Positions 43,161 to 53,661 of a stretch of 64,000 nt of DNA are shown here, one piece after another; within the stretch, counting starts at the first letter, position 1, and each line of letters opens with the position of its first letter. Location: the NCBI GenBank assembly GCA_027214385.1, contig JAPVXR010000001.1, positions 1 through 64,000 of the forward strand, read 5' to 3'. The stretch comes from Cryomorphaceae bacterium 1068. Its GTDB lineage: Bacteria > Bacteroidota > Bacteroidia > Flavobacteriales_D > Cryomorphaceae. The notes below the pieces were generated by a model. It saw only the letters and a program-made list of their open reading frames with translations, was not told where the DNA came from and searched no databases. The position numbers were made by a program, and so were the translations under genes.

Positions 43161-45431
43161 TTAACTCTGAGCTTCTTGCATTTTTATCAAGTTCAGGGCT
43201 GACCCAGCTTTAAACCACTCTATTTGATTTTCATTATAAGTGTGATTCGCCATAATGGTTTCTTCAGAACCGTCTGCATGTCTCAACCGAAGTTTTATCG
43301 GACGATCAGGTGCGAATTGATCTAGGTCCACGGTGTCAATGGTGTCATCTTCTTGAACTTTGTCATAATCTGCTTCGTTGGCAAACGTCAAACCGAGCAT
43401 ACCTTGTTTCTTGAGATTGGTCTCATGGATTCGAGCGAATGACTTTACCAGAACAATCATGACTCCCAAATGACGTGGCTGCATCGCAGCGTGTTCTCTT
43501 GACGATCCTTCACCATAGTTGTGGTCTCCTACAACAATGGATGAAATTCCAGCAGCTTTGTATGCGCGAGCTGTATCAGGTACAGCCCCGTACTCACCTG
43601 TGAGTTGATTCTTCACCTTATCGGTTTCTTTATTGAAAGCGTTCACCGCTCCCGTCAAGGTATTGTTTGAGATATTGTCCAAGTGTCCGCGGAAACGCAA
43701 CCACGGTCCTGCCATCGAAATATGGTCAGTCGTACATTTTCCAAACGCTTTGATTAAAAGCTTCATACCTTCTATGTTCTTTCCATTCCATGGAGAGAAA
43801 GGAGATAGCAATTGAAGTCTTTTGGAATCTTCAGAAACAATGATGTCCACTTCACTACCGTCTTTTGCCGGAGCTTTAAAGCCGGCATCTTTTACGTCAA
43901 AACCTTTTGGAGGTAGCTCAAAGCCTGATGGCTCTGCTAGTTTTACCTCTTCACCCTTGTCATTGATCAAGGTGTCGGTAATGGGATTGAAGGTCAAGTC
44001 ACCCGAAATTGCGATAGCCGCTACCATTTCAGGAGAGGCTACAAAGGCATGTGTATTTGGATTTCCGTCCGCTCTTTTTGAGAAGTTTCTGTTGAACGAA
44101 TGGATGATAGAGTTCTTTTCGCCCTTTTCTGCTCCTGTTCTGGCCCATTGACCAATACAAGGTCCGCATGCATTGGTGAAAATATTTGCACCTAGTTTTT
44201 CAAAAGTATCGATGAAACCATCTCTTTCGATGGTAAATCTCACTTGTTCTGATCCTGGATTAATTCCAAACTCGGCTTTTGGCTTAAGTCCCTTTGCCAA
44301 TGCATCTTCAGCAATGGAGCAGGCCCGAGAAATATCTTCGTAAGATGAGTTGGTACAGGATCCAATCAATCCCCACTCAATTTCAGTCGGCCAGTCAGTT
44401 GTTGCTGCCTTTGCTTTCATATCAGCAACAGGAGTTGCCAAATCCGGCGTAAACGGACCGTTAATATGCGGAGTGAGTTCAGAAAGATTGATCTCAATCA
44501 CTTGGTCAAAGTACTGCTCAGGATTGGCGTAAACTTCGCTATCTCCCGTGAGATGCTCGCGAATTCCGTTTGCCGCGTCGGCTACTTCAGCTCTGCCTGT
44601 GGCTCTCAAGTAACGCTCCATAGAGTCATCGTAACCGAAAGTTGAGGTCGTTGCACCTATTTCGGCACCCATATTACATATGGTTCCTTTTCCTGTACAA
44701 GACAGGTTCTGTGCTCCTTCGCCAAAGTATTCAACGATACAGCCAGTTCCACCTTTCACAGTAAGAATGCCCGCTACTTTAAGAATGACATCTTTTGGCG
44801 CAGTCCAGCCGTTTAATTTTCCGGTGAGTTTTACACCGATTAATTTCGGGAATTTTAGCTCCCAAGGCATTCCGGCCATTACGTCTACGGCATCTGCTCC
44901 ACCTACTCCTACTGCTACCATTCCCAAACCTCCGGCGTTTACTGTATGAGAGTCGGTTCCGATCATCATTCCTCCGGGGAATGCATAATTCTCAAGAACT
45001 ACTTGGTGAATGATTCCTGCTCCGGGCTTCCAAAAGCCAATACCATATTTGCTCGAAACAGAATCGAGGAAATTAAAGACTTCAGAGCTGGTATTTATGG
45101 CATTTTGAAGATCTGCGTCGGCTCCAACTTTGGCTTGAATAAGGTGGTCGCAGTGAACAGTTGAGGGAACCGCAGTTTGTTTTTTACCAGCCTGCATAAA
45201 TTGCAAAAGAGCCATCTGAGCAGTGGCATCTTGCATCGCTACTCGGTCGGGTGCAAAATCTACATATGACTTGCCTCTTTCGAATGCCGTTTTGGCTTCG
45301 CCTTCCGAGAGGTGAGTGTAAAGAATTTTTTCACTTAATGTGAGCGGTTTGTTAAGTAATTTTCGAGCAGCTGCCACGCGCTCGGGGTACTTCTGATATA
45401 CCGCTTTAATCATATCTAAATCAAAGACCAT
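43161..45431 (-). CDS. acn: Aconitate hydratase
   Basis: This 756-aa [4Fe-4S] enzyme isomerises citrate to isocitrate in the TCA cycle. It is of the mitochondrial-like type, by length and by sequences such as [19 protein letters not shown] and [34 protein letters not shown]. The cluster Cys residues lie in [10 protein letters not shown] and ACGPCIGQW. The swivel domain contains [15 protein letters not shown] with active-site Arg and Ser. The gene is transcribed alone, with a terminator after it. Confidence 0.97.
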   Translation of the reverse strand: MVFDLDMIKAVYQKYPERVAAARKLLNKPLTLSEKILYTHLSEGEAKTAFERGKSYVDFAPDRVAMQDATAQMALLQFMQAGKKQTAVPSTVHCDHLIQAKVGADADLQNAINTSSEVFNFLDSVSSKYGIGFWKPGAGIIHQVVLENYAFPGGMMIGTDSHTVNAGGLGMVAVGVGGADAVDVMAGMPWELKFPKLIGVKLTGKLNGWTAPKDVILKVAGILTVKGGTGCIVEYFGEGAQNLSCTGKGTICNMGAEIGATTSTFGYDDSMERYLRATGRAEVADAANGIREHLTGDSEVYANPEQYFDQVIEINLSELTPHINGPFTPDLATPVADMKAKAATTDWPTEIEWGLIGSCTNSSYEDISRACSIAEDALAKGLKPKAEFGINPGSEQVRFTIERDGFIDTFEKLGANIFTNACGPCIGQWARTGAEKGEKNSIIHSFNRNFSKRADGNPNTHAFVASPEMVAAIAISGDLTFNPITDTLINDKGEEVKLAEPSGFELPPKGFDVKDAGFKAPAKDGSEVDIIVSEDSKRLQLLSPFSPWNGKNIEGMKLLIKAFGKCTTDHISMAGPWLRFRGHLDNISNNTLTGAVNAFNKETDKVKNQLTGEYGAVPDTARAYKAAGISSIVVGDHNYGEGSSREHAAMQPRHLGVMIVLVKSFARIHETNLKKQGMLGLTFANEADYDKVQEDDTIDTVDLDQFAPDRPIKLRLRHADGSEETIMANHTYNENQIEWFKAGSALNLIKMQEAQS

Positions 45432-45502
45432 AGGTGGGTATTTTTGAGTTTTTTTTCAAGAGTCGCGAAAATATCAAATTATGATGAGCGGTTGAAGCTT
45501 TG

Positions 45503-46798
45503 ATGGCTCGATTTGTACTTTTATCGCATCTATTTAGCCCGATTCTGCAAAAGTTGAAAGATTTACATTTTGAGAACATAAAAGTTGCCTTGCGCTCCAT
45601 TCGAGGACAAGCACTTCGTACCACCCTAACTGCTCTGATTATAGCTGTTGGGATCATGGCCTTAGTAGGAATACTGACGGCTATAGATGCCTTGCAGGCA
45701 AAGATTGAGAGCGATTTCTCACGAATGGGTTCCAATACTTTCAATATTCGTTCAAATGCCGGCAATATTTCCGGGAGAAGCAGGGGAGAGCGTAAAATCA
45801 GGAACGAGATTATTACTTACGATCAGGCCAATAGTTTTTTAGAACGGTACGAATTTCCAGCTACGGTATCGCTCTCTTCTATGGTGAGTTTCACAGCCAC
45901 TATCAAGCATCGCTCAGAAGAAACAAATCCGAATGTCCAAGTCATAGCGGGTACTGAAAATTACTTGAGTACGGCAGGATATCAATTGGAATTAGGTCGA
46001 AATTTTACCGAGACAGAAGCCGTCGATGGTGCTAATGTTGCTATAATAGGCACTGACGTCGAAGCAAAACTGTTCAATGACGGATTGGTGTTTCCATTGG
46101 ATCAAAGCATTTTTGTTGGCTCCAAGAGATTTACCGTTGTCGGCGTATTAAGGAGCAAAGGAAACAGCATAGGTTTTAGCGGAGACAATCAAGTGATCAT
46201 ACCTCTAAACAATGCCAAATTGAATTTTAGCGGCTCCAATACCAATTACGTCATCAATGTACAGACCGGTCGGGCAGAAGAACTTCCCGCGGCAACAGTT
46301 GCCGCAACAGGACTCATGAGAAACATCAGGGGGGATAGACCCGGTGAAGACAGTACTTTTGGAACAACACAGAGCGATAGCTTAGCCAACCTGGTCTTGG
46401 AACAAATAGGTATTATCGCATTGATCGCAACCTTGATCGGTGGAATAACGCTGCTCGGTGCTGCAATCGGCTTGATGAATATTATGCTTGTTTCTGTAAC
46501 CGAGCGCACCAAAGAAATTGGTGTTAGAAAAGCCATTGGCGCTGCTTCGAGTACCATCCGAAATCAGTTCTTGGTAGAAGCAATCGTCATTGGTCAAATA
46601 GGGGGAATCCTTGGAATCATCTTAGGGATCTCAGTTGGAAATATTATTTCCTATTTCATTGGTAGTAGTTTCATTATTCCTTGGGTTTGGATTATAAGCG
46701 GAGTCGTGCTTTGCTTTTTCGTGGGTTTAGTTAGTGGTTATTATCCGGCAAAGAAAGCGGCTGCTCTGGATCCGATTGATGCCTTGAGGTATGAATAA
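45503..46798 (+). CDS. MacB/FtsX-type ABC transporter permease
   Basis: This encodes 431 aa from the ATG at 45503; a TTG directly before it is in frame. A membrane span at about residues 38-60 ([25 protein letters not shown]) precedes a periplasmic MacB core domain (about 65-290), then three more spans at about 300-430, with the conserved [16 protein letters not shown] coupling motif and the end [19 protein letters not shown]. This is the four-span topology of MacB/LolC-like mechanotransmission permeases. No ATP-binding subunit lies beside it, so its partner must be encoded elsewhere. The next gene begins 7 bases downstream. Confidence 0.92.
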   Translation: MARFVLLSHLFSPILQKLKDLHFENIKVALRSIRGQALRTTLTALIIAVGIMALVGILTAIDALQAKIESDFSRMGSNTFNIRSNAGNISGRSRGERKIRNEIITYDQANSFLERYEFPATVSLSSMVSFTATIKHRSEETNPNVQVIAGTENYLSTAGYQLELGRNFTETEAVDGANVAIIGTDVEAKLFNDGLVFPLDQSIFVGSKRFTVVGVLRSKGNSIGFSGDNQVIIPLNNAKLNFSGSNTNYVINVQTGRAEELPAATVAATGLMRNIRGDRPGEDSTFGTTQSDSLANLVLEQIGIIALIATLIGGITLLGAAIGLMNIMLVSVTERTKEIGVRKAIGAASSTIRNQFLVEAIVIGQIGGILGIILGISVGNIISYFIGSSFIIPWVWIISGVVLCFFVGLVSGYYPAKKAAALDPIDALRYE

Positions 46799-46805
46799 TT
46801 GATCA

Positions 46806-47399
46806 ATGAATTTCGAAAAGGCCATCAGTCACCTGAAAGATGTCGATTCAGAATTCGCAACCATTCTGAATAAAACAGGACCAATTAATCTGCCCCCGCC
46901 CCGAGCAAATTTCGAGTCATTGATAGACAGTATCGTCTCTCAGCAACTATCGGTAAAGGCTGCATCTACCATCTTTCAGCGCGTCAGTCTTATCTTGGAA
47001 AACGATATGACTCCCCCCAAAGTATTATCTATTCCTTCAGAAGAATTGCGCAGCGCAGGGCTATCAGGTCAAAAGACTACCTATTTATACGCTCTGGCGG
47101 AAGCCTTTTCGAGAAAACCTGAAGTGTACAATCAACTTCATGAATTGCCTGATGAGGAAGTCATCAATACCCTTACAGAAATTAAGGGTATAGGCGTCTG
47201 GACGGCTCAAATGTTCTTGATGTTCACTCTCCTTCGAGAAGATGTTTTCCCGATCGGAGATTTGGGGATACGACGCGGAATGGAAAACCTGATCTTCGAA
47301 GGAGAAAAACAATCACACGAAAAGCTCATCCAACGAGCCGAGATTTGGTCTCCCTACCGCAGTATAGCGAGTCTCTATCTCTGGAAAGCCCAAGACTAA
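46806..47399 (+). CDS. AlkA-like DNA-3-methyladenine glycosylase (HhH-GPD family)
   Basis: This 197-aa base-excision repair enzyme removes alkylated purines. It has SIVSQQLSVKAASTIFQRV near residue 40, the helix-hairpin-helix LTEIKGIGVWTAQMFLMFTL, and the catalytic Asp in FPIGDLGIRRGM. It matches the short AlkA form without the N-terminal TBP-like domain. It begins 7 bases after the ABC permease stop, so the two are likely co-transcribed, though no functional link is obvious. Confidence 0.93.
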   Translation: MNFEKAISHLKDVDSEFATILNKTGPINLPPPRANFESLIDSIVSQQLSVKAASTIFQRVSLILENDMTPPKVLSIPSEELRSAGLSGQKTTYLYALAEAFSRKPEVYNQLHELPDEEVINTLTEIKGIGVWTAQMFLMFTLLREDVFPIGDLGIRRGMENLIFEGEKQSHEKLIQRAEIWSPYRSIASLYLWKAQD

Positions 47400-47441
47400 T
47401 TTTTATTTTGGCCACGCGCTACGCACAACGACGTACGAGTC

Positions 47442-48191
47442 TCACTGCGCCAAGTATCCGCCGTCAACCGGATAGTATGACCCATTTACAAAAGTGGATT
47501 TATCTCCCGCTAACCAAAGGCAGAGTTCTGCCACTTCTTCGGGTTTTCCCAGTCTTCCTATCGGGTGCAGCTGTTTGAGTTGCTCTTGCTCTTCTTCGGG
47601 AAGATTGTCATCGATTAGTGGAGTTTTGATAAAGCCCGGCCCTATGGCATTCACGCGAATTCCTTCTGCGGCATATTCCAAGGCACCGTTTTTTGTCATA
47701 CCGACTACTCCGTGTTTCGCCGATACGTATCCCGCACTGGTGGCAAAACCGACTTGGCCAAGTATGGAGGCCATATTGATAATCGAACCTCCATTGTTCT
47801 TTTGCATCGCGGGAATTTGATAGCGCATTCCGTAGAAAACACCGTTGAGATTGATGTCAATAACTTTGTTCCACTCGTCGATATCTGTTTCGCCGATCTT
47901 AGACTGTGGTCCGCCAACGCCGGCATTATTTACGGCAATGTCCAATTTCCCGAATTCTTTCAACGCGGCATCCACGGTTTTTTTCGAATCTTCGTGGTTT
48001 GAAGTGTCGGCCTTCATGAATAAGGCAGCTCCACCTTTGTCTTTGATTTCACTTACTACTCGATTTCCACCTTCCTCATTGATATCGCTCACAACTACCT
48101 TTGCACCGTGTCGAGCAAAAAGTTTGGCAGTGTGCTCTCCGATTCCTGATCCGCCACCGGTTACGATGGCTACTTTGTCTTTTAAGTCCAT
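47442..48191 (-). CDS. Short-chain dehydrogenase/reductase (SDR)
   Basis: This 249-aa classical SDR has the cofactor motif VTGGGSGIGEHTAKLF at the start, NNAGVGG at about residue 90, the catalytic Ser and Tyr-x-x-x-Lys in MASILGQVGFATSAGYVSAKHG, and IGPGFIKTPL. Asp37 in VVSDINEEGG suggests NAD rather than NADP. The length is normal. The substrate is not predictable. It converges on the glycosylase gene and follows icmF on the same strand after about 285 bases. Confidence 0.92.
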   Translation of the reverse strand: MDLKDKVAIVTGGGSGIGEHTAKLFARHGAKVVVSDINEEGGNRVVSEIKDKGGAALFMKADTSNHEDSKKTVDAALKEFGKLDIAVNNAGVGGPQSKIGETDIDEWNKVIDINLNGVFYGMRYQIPAMQKNNGGSIINMASILGQVGFATSAGYVSAKHGVVGMTKNGALEYAAEGIRVNAIGPGFIKTPLIDDNLPEEEQEQLKQLHPIGRLGKPEEVAELCLWLAGDKSTFVNGSYYPVDGGYLAQ

Positions 48192-48476
48192 GATGTTAAG
48201 TTTTGCTTTTCAATTGCAAAAACCGTACGAATTTTTTTTAACGATGTAATGAACTTAAGTATTTGGATTACAAGAAAATGACTTTTTGTGCGGTGGTTCT
48301 GATGTGCAGATAAATCTACGAACTGTGGAATTGTGTTTTTACCCCGATTAACCCAAAAATTCGCCAAAAGAAATTGGCGACCCAAAAAGAACTTGCGAAC
48401 GTGTGATTTCTGAATGAACACCAGCTAATAGCTAACAGCCATCGCAATACTCAATACCCTATACGCAATACCAGTT

Positions 48477-51400
48477 CTACATATTCCTCCTGTACTGTCC
48501 ACCCACCTCAAACAGGGCATTGGTAATCTGCCCCAAGGAAGAAACCTTGGTGGCTTCCATCAGCGCTTCGAAGAGATTTTCGTTTTTGAGTGCAGCGTCC
48601 TGAACTCTTTTCAAAGCAGAGGGGCCATCATTGGCATTTCGTTTATGAAGCATGTCGCGCGTATTGATCTGCGCTTCTTTTTCCTCATTCGTGGCGCGAA
48701 TTACCTCTCCCGGAGTTAAGGTGGGGGAGCCACTTTTACTCAAGTAAGTGTTCACTCCGATAAGGGGCAATTCTCCGTTGTGTTTTAACGTCTCATAGTA
48801 CATGCTCTCCTCTTGAATCTGACTACGCTGGTACATGGTCTCCATGGCGCCAAGCACACCGCCCCTTTCGGTAATGCGGTCAAACTCTGTCAAGACTGCC
48901 TCCTCAACCAAATCGGTCAGCTCTTCGATGATGAATGAACCTTGAATCGGATTTTCGTTTTTGGTCAAACCCAATTCCTTGTTGATGATAAGCTGGATCG
49001 CGATGGCACGCCTTACCGAAGCTTCCGTTGGAGTGGTAATCGCCTCATCGTAAGCATTCGTATGCAGCGAGTTGCAGTTGTCGTAAATCGCGTAAAGTGC
49101 CTGAAGCGTGGTTCGTATGTCGTTGAAGTCGATTTCCTGCGCGTGAAGCGAGCGTCCTGAAGTTTGAATATGGTACTTCAGCATTTGCGCACGGGCGTTA
49201 GCTCCGTACTTTTCTTTCATGGCTTTCGCCCAAATTTTTCGAGCTACGCGACCAATCACAGCGTATTCGGGATCGATTCCGTTCGAGAAGAAGAAAGAAA
49301 GGTTGGGCCCGAACTTATTGATGTCCATTCCTCGACTCAAGTAGTATTCCACGTAAGTGAACCCATTGGCCAGTGTAAACGCCAGCTGAGTAATCGGATT
49401 GGCTCCTGCCTCGGCAATATGATATCCGGAGATAGAAACACTGTAGAAATTTCTGATTTGCTGATCGATGAAATATTGCTGCACATCACCCATCAGTCTC
49501 AAGGCAAATTCTGTTGAAAAAATACACGTGTTCTGCGCTTGATCTTCCTTTAGAATATCGGCTTGAACAGTTCCACGAACAACGTTAAGCGTGCGGGCTT
49601 TGATGTCATTATAAACATCAGTCGGCAAAACTTCATCTCCCGTTATTCCCAAAAGCATCAGGCCTAAGCCATCATTGGTTTCGGGTAATTCGCCGTGGTA
49701 CTCGGGGCGTGGAAAACCTAATTCTTTGTACTTGGCATTAATCTTTTTTTCTACTTCTTTCTCCAGGCCGTTTTCTTTGATGTAAATCTCACATTGCTGA
49801 TCGATGGCGGCATTCATGAAGAAGCCTAGTAGCATTGGGGCAGGGCCGTTGATGGTCATACTCACGGAAGTGGTCGGATCACAGAGATTAAATCCCGAGT
49901 AGAGCTTTTTGGCATCATCGAGACAACAAATGCTTACCCCGGAGTTTCCAATTTTACCATAGATGTCTGGGCGATGATCGGGATCATTTCCGTAAAGGGT
50001 CACAGAATCGAAGGCCGTACTCAAACGAGCTGCTGGCATTCCTACACTTACGTAGTGAAAACGACGATTCGTTCTTTCGGGGCCACCTTCACCCGCAAAC
50101 ATTCTGGTCGGATCTTCGCCCACCCGCTTGAAAGGATAAATTCCTGCAGTGTAGGGAAATGAGCCCGGCACGTTTTCTTGCAAAGTCCATCTTAGGATAT
50201 CTCCCCAACTGCGGTATTTAGGCGTAACGATTTTGGGTATTTTAGAGTGAGAAAGGGATTCGGTATGTGTGGGAACACGGATTTCCTTGTCGCGCACCTT
50301 GAAGACAAACTCGTCAGCTTTGTAGCTTTCTTTCATGTCGTTCCACCCTACGATTGTATCCCAATTGTGGGGGTCCAGATCCTTTTTGATGGTTTCAAAT
50401 CGCTCGTCCAATTGCTTCACCAGTTCGTCGGCATCTGAAGCTATTGATTCACCATTTAGTTTGTTAGGGCCGCCCATCAAGAGCAGTGATTGAGCTAAGC
50501 TGTAAAGTTTATCGGCCGTATCGGCTTGTTGATTTGCGCGACTGTCATAGCCTCGGTTGTTTTCAGAAATCTCCGACAGGTACCTAGTTCGGTTTGGCGG
50601 AATGATGTAAATCTTCTCCGACATTTCGCTGGAAACACCAAAGGTCGTTTGCAGATCAGCTTTGGTCTCTTCAGTGATTTTCGTCATCACCGATCGGTAG
50701 AGCGCATTCATTCCCGGATCGTTGAATTGCGATGCGATTGTTCCGTGTACGGGAAGTTCTTCGTCTGGAGTTTCCCAAAGTTGATGGTTGCGCTTGTATT
50801 GCTTTTTCACATCGCGAAGCGCATCGAGTGCCCCGCGTTTGTCAAATTTGTTCAGGGCGATGAGGTCGGCAAAATCGAGCATGTCGATCTTTTCCAGTTG
50901 AGTGGCCGCTCCATATTCGGGAGTCATTACGTATAGGGATACATCGCTGTGATCGAGTATTTCGGTATCGCTTTGACCGATTCCGGAGGTCTCTAAAATG
51001 ATGAGGTCAAACTCGGCCGCCTTAAGAATAGATAGCGCATCGGCCACGTGTTTGCTTAACGCCAGATTGCTTTGGCGAGTAGCCAAAGACCGCATGTAGA
51101 CACGATCGTTATTCACCGAATTCATTCGGATTCGATCTCCCAAAAGGGCTCCTCCTGTCTTTCTCTTAGAAGGATCTACGGATACGATGGCCAGCGTTTT
51201 CTCTTCAAAATCAACCAAAAATCGTCGGATCAGCTCATCTACCAATGATGACTTTCCTGCTCCTCCTGTTCCTGTAATTCCAAGAATCGGAGTGTCGACT
51301 TTTTTGGCAATTTCCTTGATCCGTCCAAGTTCTTCTTTAAAAGAGTCGGGGTAATTCTCAGCTGCCGAAATCATTCGAGCTATGCTGAGCTTGTCCTTGC

Positions 51401-51878
51401 TTTTAAACGCTTTTACTTCTCCGTTCAGATTCTGGCCCGTTGGAAAATCAGACTTCTCAACCATGTCGTTGATCATTCCTTGGAGGCCCATCTTGCGGCC
51501 ATCATCGGGATGGTACACGCGGGTGATGCCATATGCTTGAAGTTCGGCGATTTCTTCAGGAAGAATGGTTCCTCCGCCACCACCGAAAATCTTGATGTGA
51601 CCCGCACCTTTCTCCTTCAAAAGGTCATACATGTACTTGAAGTATTCATTGTGTCCTCCTTGGTAAGAGGTCATGGCAATGGCCTGAGCATCTTCTTGAA
51701 TCGCGGTGTTCACGACTTCTTCTACACTGCGGTCGTGACCGAGGTGTATCACTTCGCAACCAGTCGATTGAATAATGCGACGCATAATGTTGATAGCAGC
51801 ATCATGGCCGTCAAATAGCGAAGCAGCGGTTACTATTCTAACCTTGTTCTTGGGCTTATAAGGAGCAATGGTTTCCAT
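48477..51878 (-). CDS. icmF: Fused coenzyme B12-dependent isobutyryl-CoA mutase (IcmF)
   Basis: This 1133-aa protein joins three units in one chain: an N-terminal B12-binding domain (about 12-140, [15 protein letters not shown] with the cobalt-ligand His), a MeaB-type G-protein chaperone (about 195-460, P-loop [13 protein letters not shown]), and the TIM-barrel mutase with substrate site (about 540-1133; [29 protein letters not shown]). This is the IcmF layout, which rearranges isobutyryl-CoA to butyryl-CoA and loads its own cofactor with GTP. Some relatives act on isovaleryl or pivalyl-CoA, so the substrate is not certain. It differs from methylmalonyl-CoA mutase, whose subunits are separate. 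Confidence 0.95.
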   Translation of the reverse strand: METIAPYKPKNKVRIVTAASLFDGHDAAINIMRRIIQSTGCEVIHLGHDRSVEEVVNTAIQEDAQAIAMTSYQGGHNEYFKYMYDLLKEKGAGHIKIFGGGGGTILPEEIAELQAYGITRVYHPDDGRKMGLQGMINDMVEKSDFPTGQNLNGEVKAFKSKDKLSIARMISAAENYPDSFKEELGRIKEIAKKVDTPILGITGTGGAGKSSLVDELIRRFLVDFEEKTLAIVSVDPSKRKTGGALLGDRIRMNSVNNDRVYMRSLATRQSNLALSKHVADALSILKAAEFDLIILETSGIGQSDTEILDHSDVSLYVMTPEYGAATQLEKIDMLDFADLIALNKFDKRGALDALRDVKKQYKRNHQLWETPDEELPVHGTIASQFNDPGMNALYRSVMTKITEETKADLQTTFGVSSEMSEKIYIIPPNRTRYLSEISENNRGYDSRANQQADTADKLYSLAQSLLLMGGPNKLNGESIASDADELVKQLDERFETIKKDLDPHNWDTIVGWNDMKESYKADEFVFKVRDKEIRVPTHTESLSHSKIPKIVTPKYRSWGDILRWTLQENVPGSFPYTAGIYPFKRVGEDPTRMFAGEGGPERTNRRFHYVSVGMPAARLSTAFDSVTLYGNDPDHRPDIYGKIGNSGVSICCLDDAKKLYSGFNLCDPTTSVSMTINGPAPMLLGFFMNAAIDQQCEIYIKENGLEKEVEKKINAKYKELGFPRPEYHGELPETNDGLGLMLLGITGDEVLPTDVYNDIKARTLNVVRGTVQADILKEDQAQNTCIFSTEFALRLMGDVQQYFIDQQIRNFYSVSISGYHIAEAGANPITQLAFTLANGFTYVEYYLSRGMDINKFGPNLSFFFSNGIDPEYAVIGRVARKIWAKAMKEKYGANARAQMLKYHIQTSGRSLHAQEIDFNDIRTTLQALYAIYDNCNSLHTNAYDEAITTPTEASVRRAIAIQLIINKELGLTKNENPIQGSFIIEELTDLVEEAVLTEFDRITERGGVLGAMETMYQRSQIQEESMYYETLKHNGELPLIGVNTYLSKSGSPTLTPGEVIRATNEEKEAQINTRDMLHKRNANDGPSALKRVQDAALKNENLFEALMEATKVSSLGQITNALFEVGGQYRRNM

Positions 51879-52042
51879 AATCTTCGAGTTGGTGGTTTTC
51901 TAACCGACATAGCGTTTAGAGCCGCAAAAATACGAAGATCAGTCGGGTTTTTCAGGCTCTTTGTGCCCGCTCATCGCCAAAGAAACCTTTATGAGCTGTT
52001 TACCGCCTATTTATAAGTCCCGAAAACCAGAACCATTCCTTC

Positions 52043-52576
52043 CTAAAGCTTTTTCGAAAGGGATAAGCCGAAAGTAATGGAGTCGTACACTTCTACTTTC
52101 GCATCGAAGGTGGCATTAGCACCAACTTCCCAGCCCTTTCCGAATTCAACTCCGTATTCCAATCCCAGTTGAAGGAGTGCCAGCTGATCTTCGTCATCAA
52201 TTTCTACACCTAAACCTACTACAGGAGTTAAGCCGAACTTAAGTTTGTAGAGAAAAACACCGATGACTGCTACCGGTCTTTTTCGTTCAAGGATTTGTTT
52301 GTCATCGAAGCGAGTCACTGCAAACGATGCCCCGACCAAGTCTGTATGCAGCCCAATAGCGATGTTTTCTTTAATCCAGTAGTCATAATTCAGTCCGTAA
52401 GAAGCGAAAGACTTCCACTTCTGCTTATTGTCAACATCAACTTTTACATAGGTATGACTCGGCATGAAAGTAATGCGGTGCCTTCTTTCTTTTTCCTCCG
52501 AGTTGCCTTCTGTTTCTTGACTAAAACCAGTCGATGCTGTTAGACTGAATATGAGTATTAAGATGGTCCGAATCAT
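52043..52576 (-). CDS. Exported beta-barrel-like hypothetical protein (third gene of the FGE operon)
   Basis: This encodes 177 aa with a signal peptide (MIRTILILIFSLTASTGFSQ). The remainder has alternating strands (ENIAIGLHTDLVGASFAV, LKFGLTPVVGLGVEI, LLQLGLEYGVEFGKGWEVGANATF, SITFGLSLSKKL) as in a small outer-membrane barrel. No named family is recognised. Its ATG overlaps the stop of the FGE-like gene as ATGA, so translation is probably coupled and the three genes likely serve one envelope function. Confidence 0.75.
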   Translation of the reverse strand: MIRTILILIFSLTASTGFSQETEGNSEEKERRHRITFMPSHTYVKVDVDNKQKWKSFASYGLNYDYWIKENIAIGLHTDLVGASFAVTRFDDKQILERKRPVAVIGVFLYKLKFGLTPVVGLGVEIDDEDQLALLQLGLEYGVEFGKGWEVGANATFDAKVEVYDSITFGLSLSKKL

Positions 52577-53661
52577 AGTTCGACCTTATCCATAACACAC
52601 CGAAACCCCAAGTGATTTTGACCTGAGTCAAAGCTGGTAGCCATGCGAGAGGTGGGACGATAATTTGCGCAGTACTGTTCGCTGCAGAGAAACGACCCTC
52701 CTTTTATAACACGTTTTTCCGTGGCGTAAGGATCATTTGGGTCATAGCTGGTAGAAGGCCCGCGCGGATCGCGGCATACTTGCACATTCATGGCAACGTA
52801 TTGCTTTTTTATGTCGGGTCGGTAGTAGTCTGAAGTCCATTCCCATACATTCCCAATCATGTCGTAAAGTCCATAAGAGTTTGGTGGAAAGGTTCCAACC
52901 GGAGCCGAATACTCAAACCCATCTTCAGCTCTCAATTCGTAAGGGAACTCCCCTTGAAAAAAGTTGGCCAAGTATTTTCCGTCGGGTGTCAACTCTTCGC
53001 CCCATTGAAATTGGGAATCACCGGATTCACCTCTTGCAGCAAACTCCCACTCCGCCTCCGTGGGCAGTCTTTTTCCCGCCCAATCGCAATAAGCGACAGC
53101 GTCTTCATAAGCTATGTGAACAACAGGGTGATCATCTTTGCCCTTCAGGTCTGAGTCGGGACCGTACGGGTGCCGCCAATTGGCACCTTCTTGCCATCGC
53201 CACCATCGCCTGATATCGTCAAACGGAACAGGGCCTGAGGGAGGAGTAAAAACAAGCGACCCTGCGGCCAGTAAACTATCTGCAGGTTTGGGAGTGCCGG
53301 CAGGCAACTCTTTGGAAATTTGATCCCAGTCCACATCTTTCTCTGCAAGGGTGATATAGCCTGTCTCTTCCGCAAATTTGCGGTATTGCCCGTTGGTGAC
53401 TTCTTTGGTGTCGATGTAAAACCCAGACACTTCCACCGTGACTTCGGGACCTTCGTGGTTTTCGGCGTAGTCTCCATCGCTACCCATGACGTAGACTCCA
53501 CCTTCTATCCAGACCATCCCGTCTGTATTCACCGTTTTTTGGGGTGACTCAACTTCGGCTACCTTCACTTCTGGGGATTGATCCGGAGCAGGTTCGGAAC
53601 AGGAAACTGATGCAACCAATATGGTCAGGCAAAGAATGTACTTCGGATAAATTTTAGTCAT
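52573..53661 (-). CDS. Formylglycine-generating enzyme-family lipoprotein with both active-site Cys
   Basis: This encodes 362 aa. MTKIYPKYILCLTILVASVSC is a lipoprotein signal with Cys21. The rest is a full SUMF1/FGE domain: WIEGGVYVMGSDGDYAENHEGP, FYIDTKEVTNGQYRKFAEETGY, RLPTEAEWEFAARG, NVWEWTSDYY and IKGGSFLCSEQYCANYRPTSR. Cys326 and Cys331 are spaced as in active FGE, which turns a sulfatase Cys into formylglycine with copper and oxygen; most bacterial SUMF1-domain proteins lack this pair. No sulfatase is in the window. It overlaps both neighbours (8 and 4 bases). Confidence 0.9.
   Translation of the reverse strand: MTKIYPKYILCLTILVASVSCSEPAPDQSPEVKVAEVESPQKTVNTDGMVWIEGGVYVMGSDGDYAENHEGPEVTVEVSGFYIDTKEVTNGQYRKFAEETGYITLAEKDVDWDQISKELPAGTPKPADSLLAAGSLVFTPPSGPVPFDDIRRWWRWQEGANWRHPYGPDSDLKGKDDHPVVHIAYEDAVAYCDWAGKRLPTEAEWEFAARGESGDSQFQWGEELTPDGKYLANFFQGEFPYELRAEDGFEYSAPVGTFPPNSYGLYDMIGNVWEWTSDYYRPDIKKQYVAMNVQVCRDPRGPSTSYDPNDPYATEKRVIKGGSFLCSEQYCANYRPTSRMATSFDSGQNHLGFRCVMDKVEL

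Noticed and set aside
48182-48421. 79-codon minus-strand frame between icmF and the SDR gene
   Set aside because: No signal peptide, domain or plausible start context; it overlaps the SDR start.
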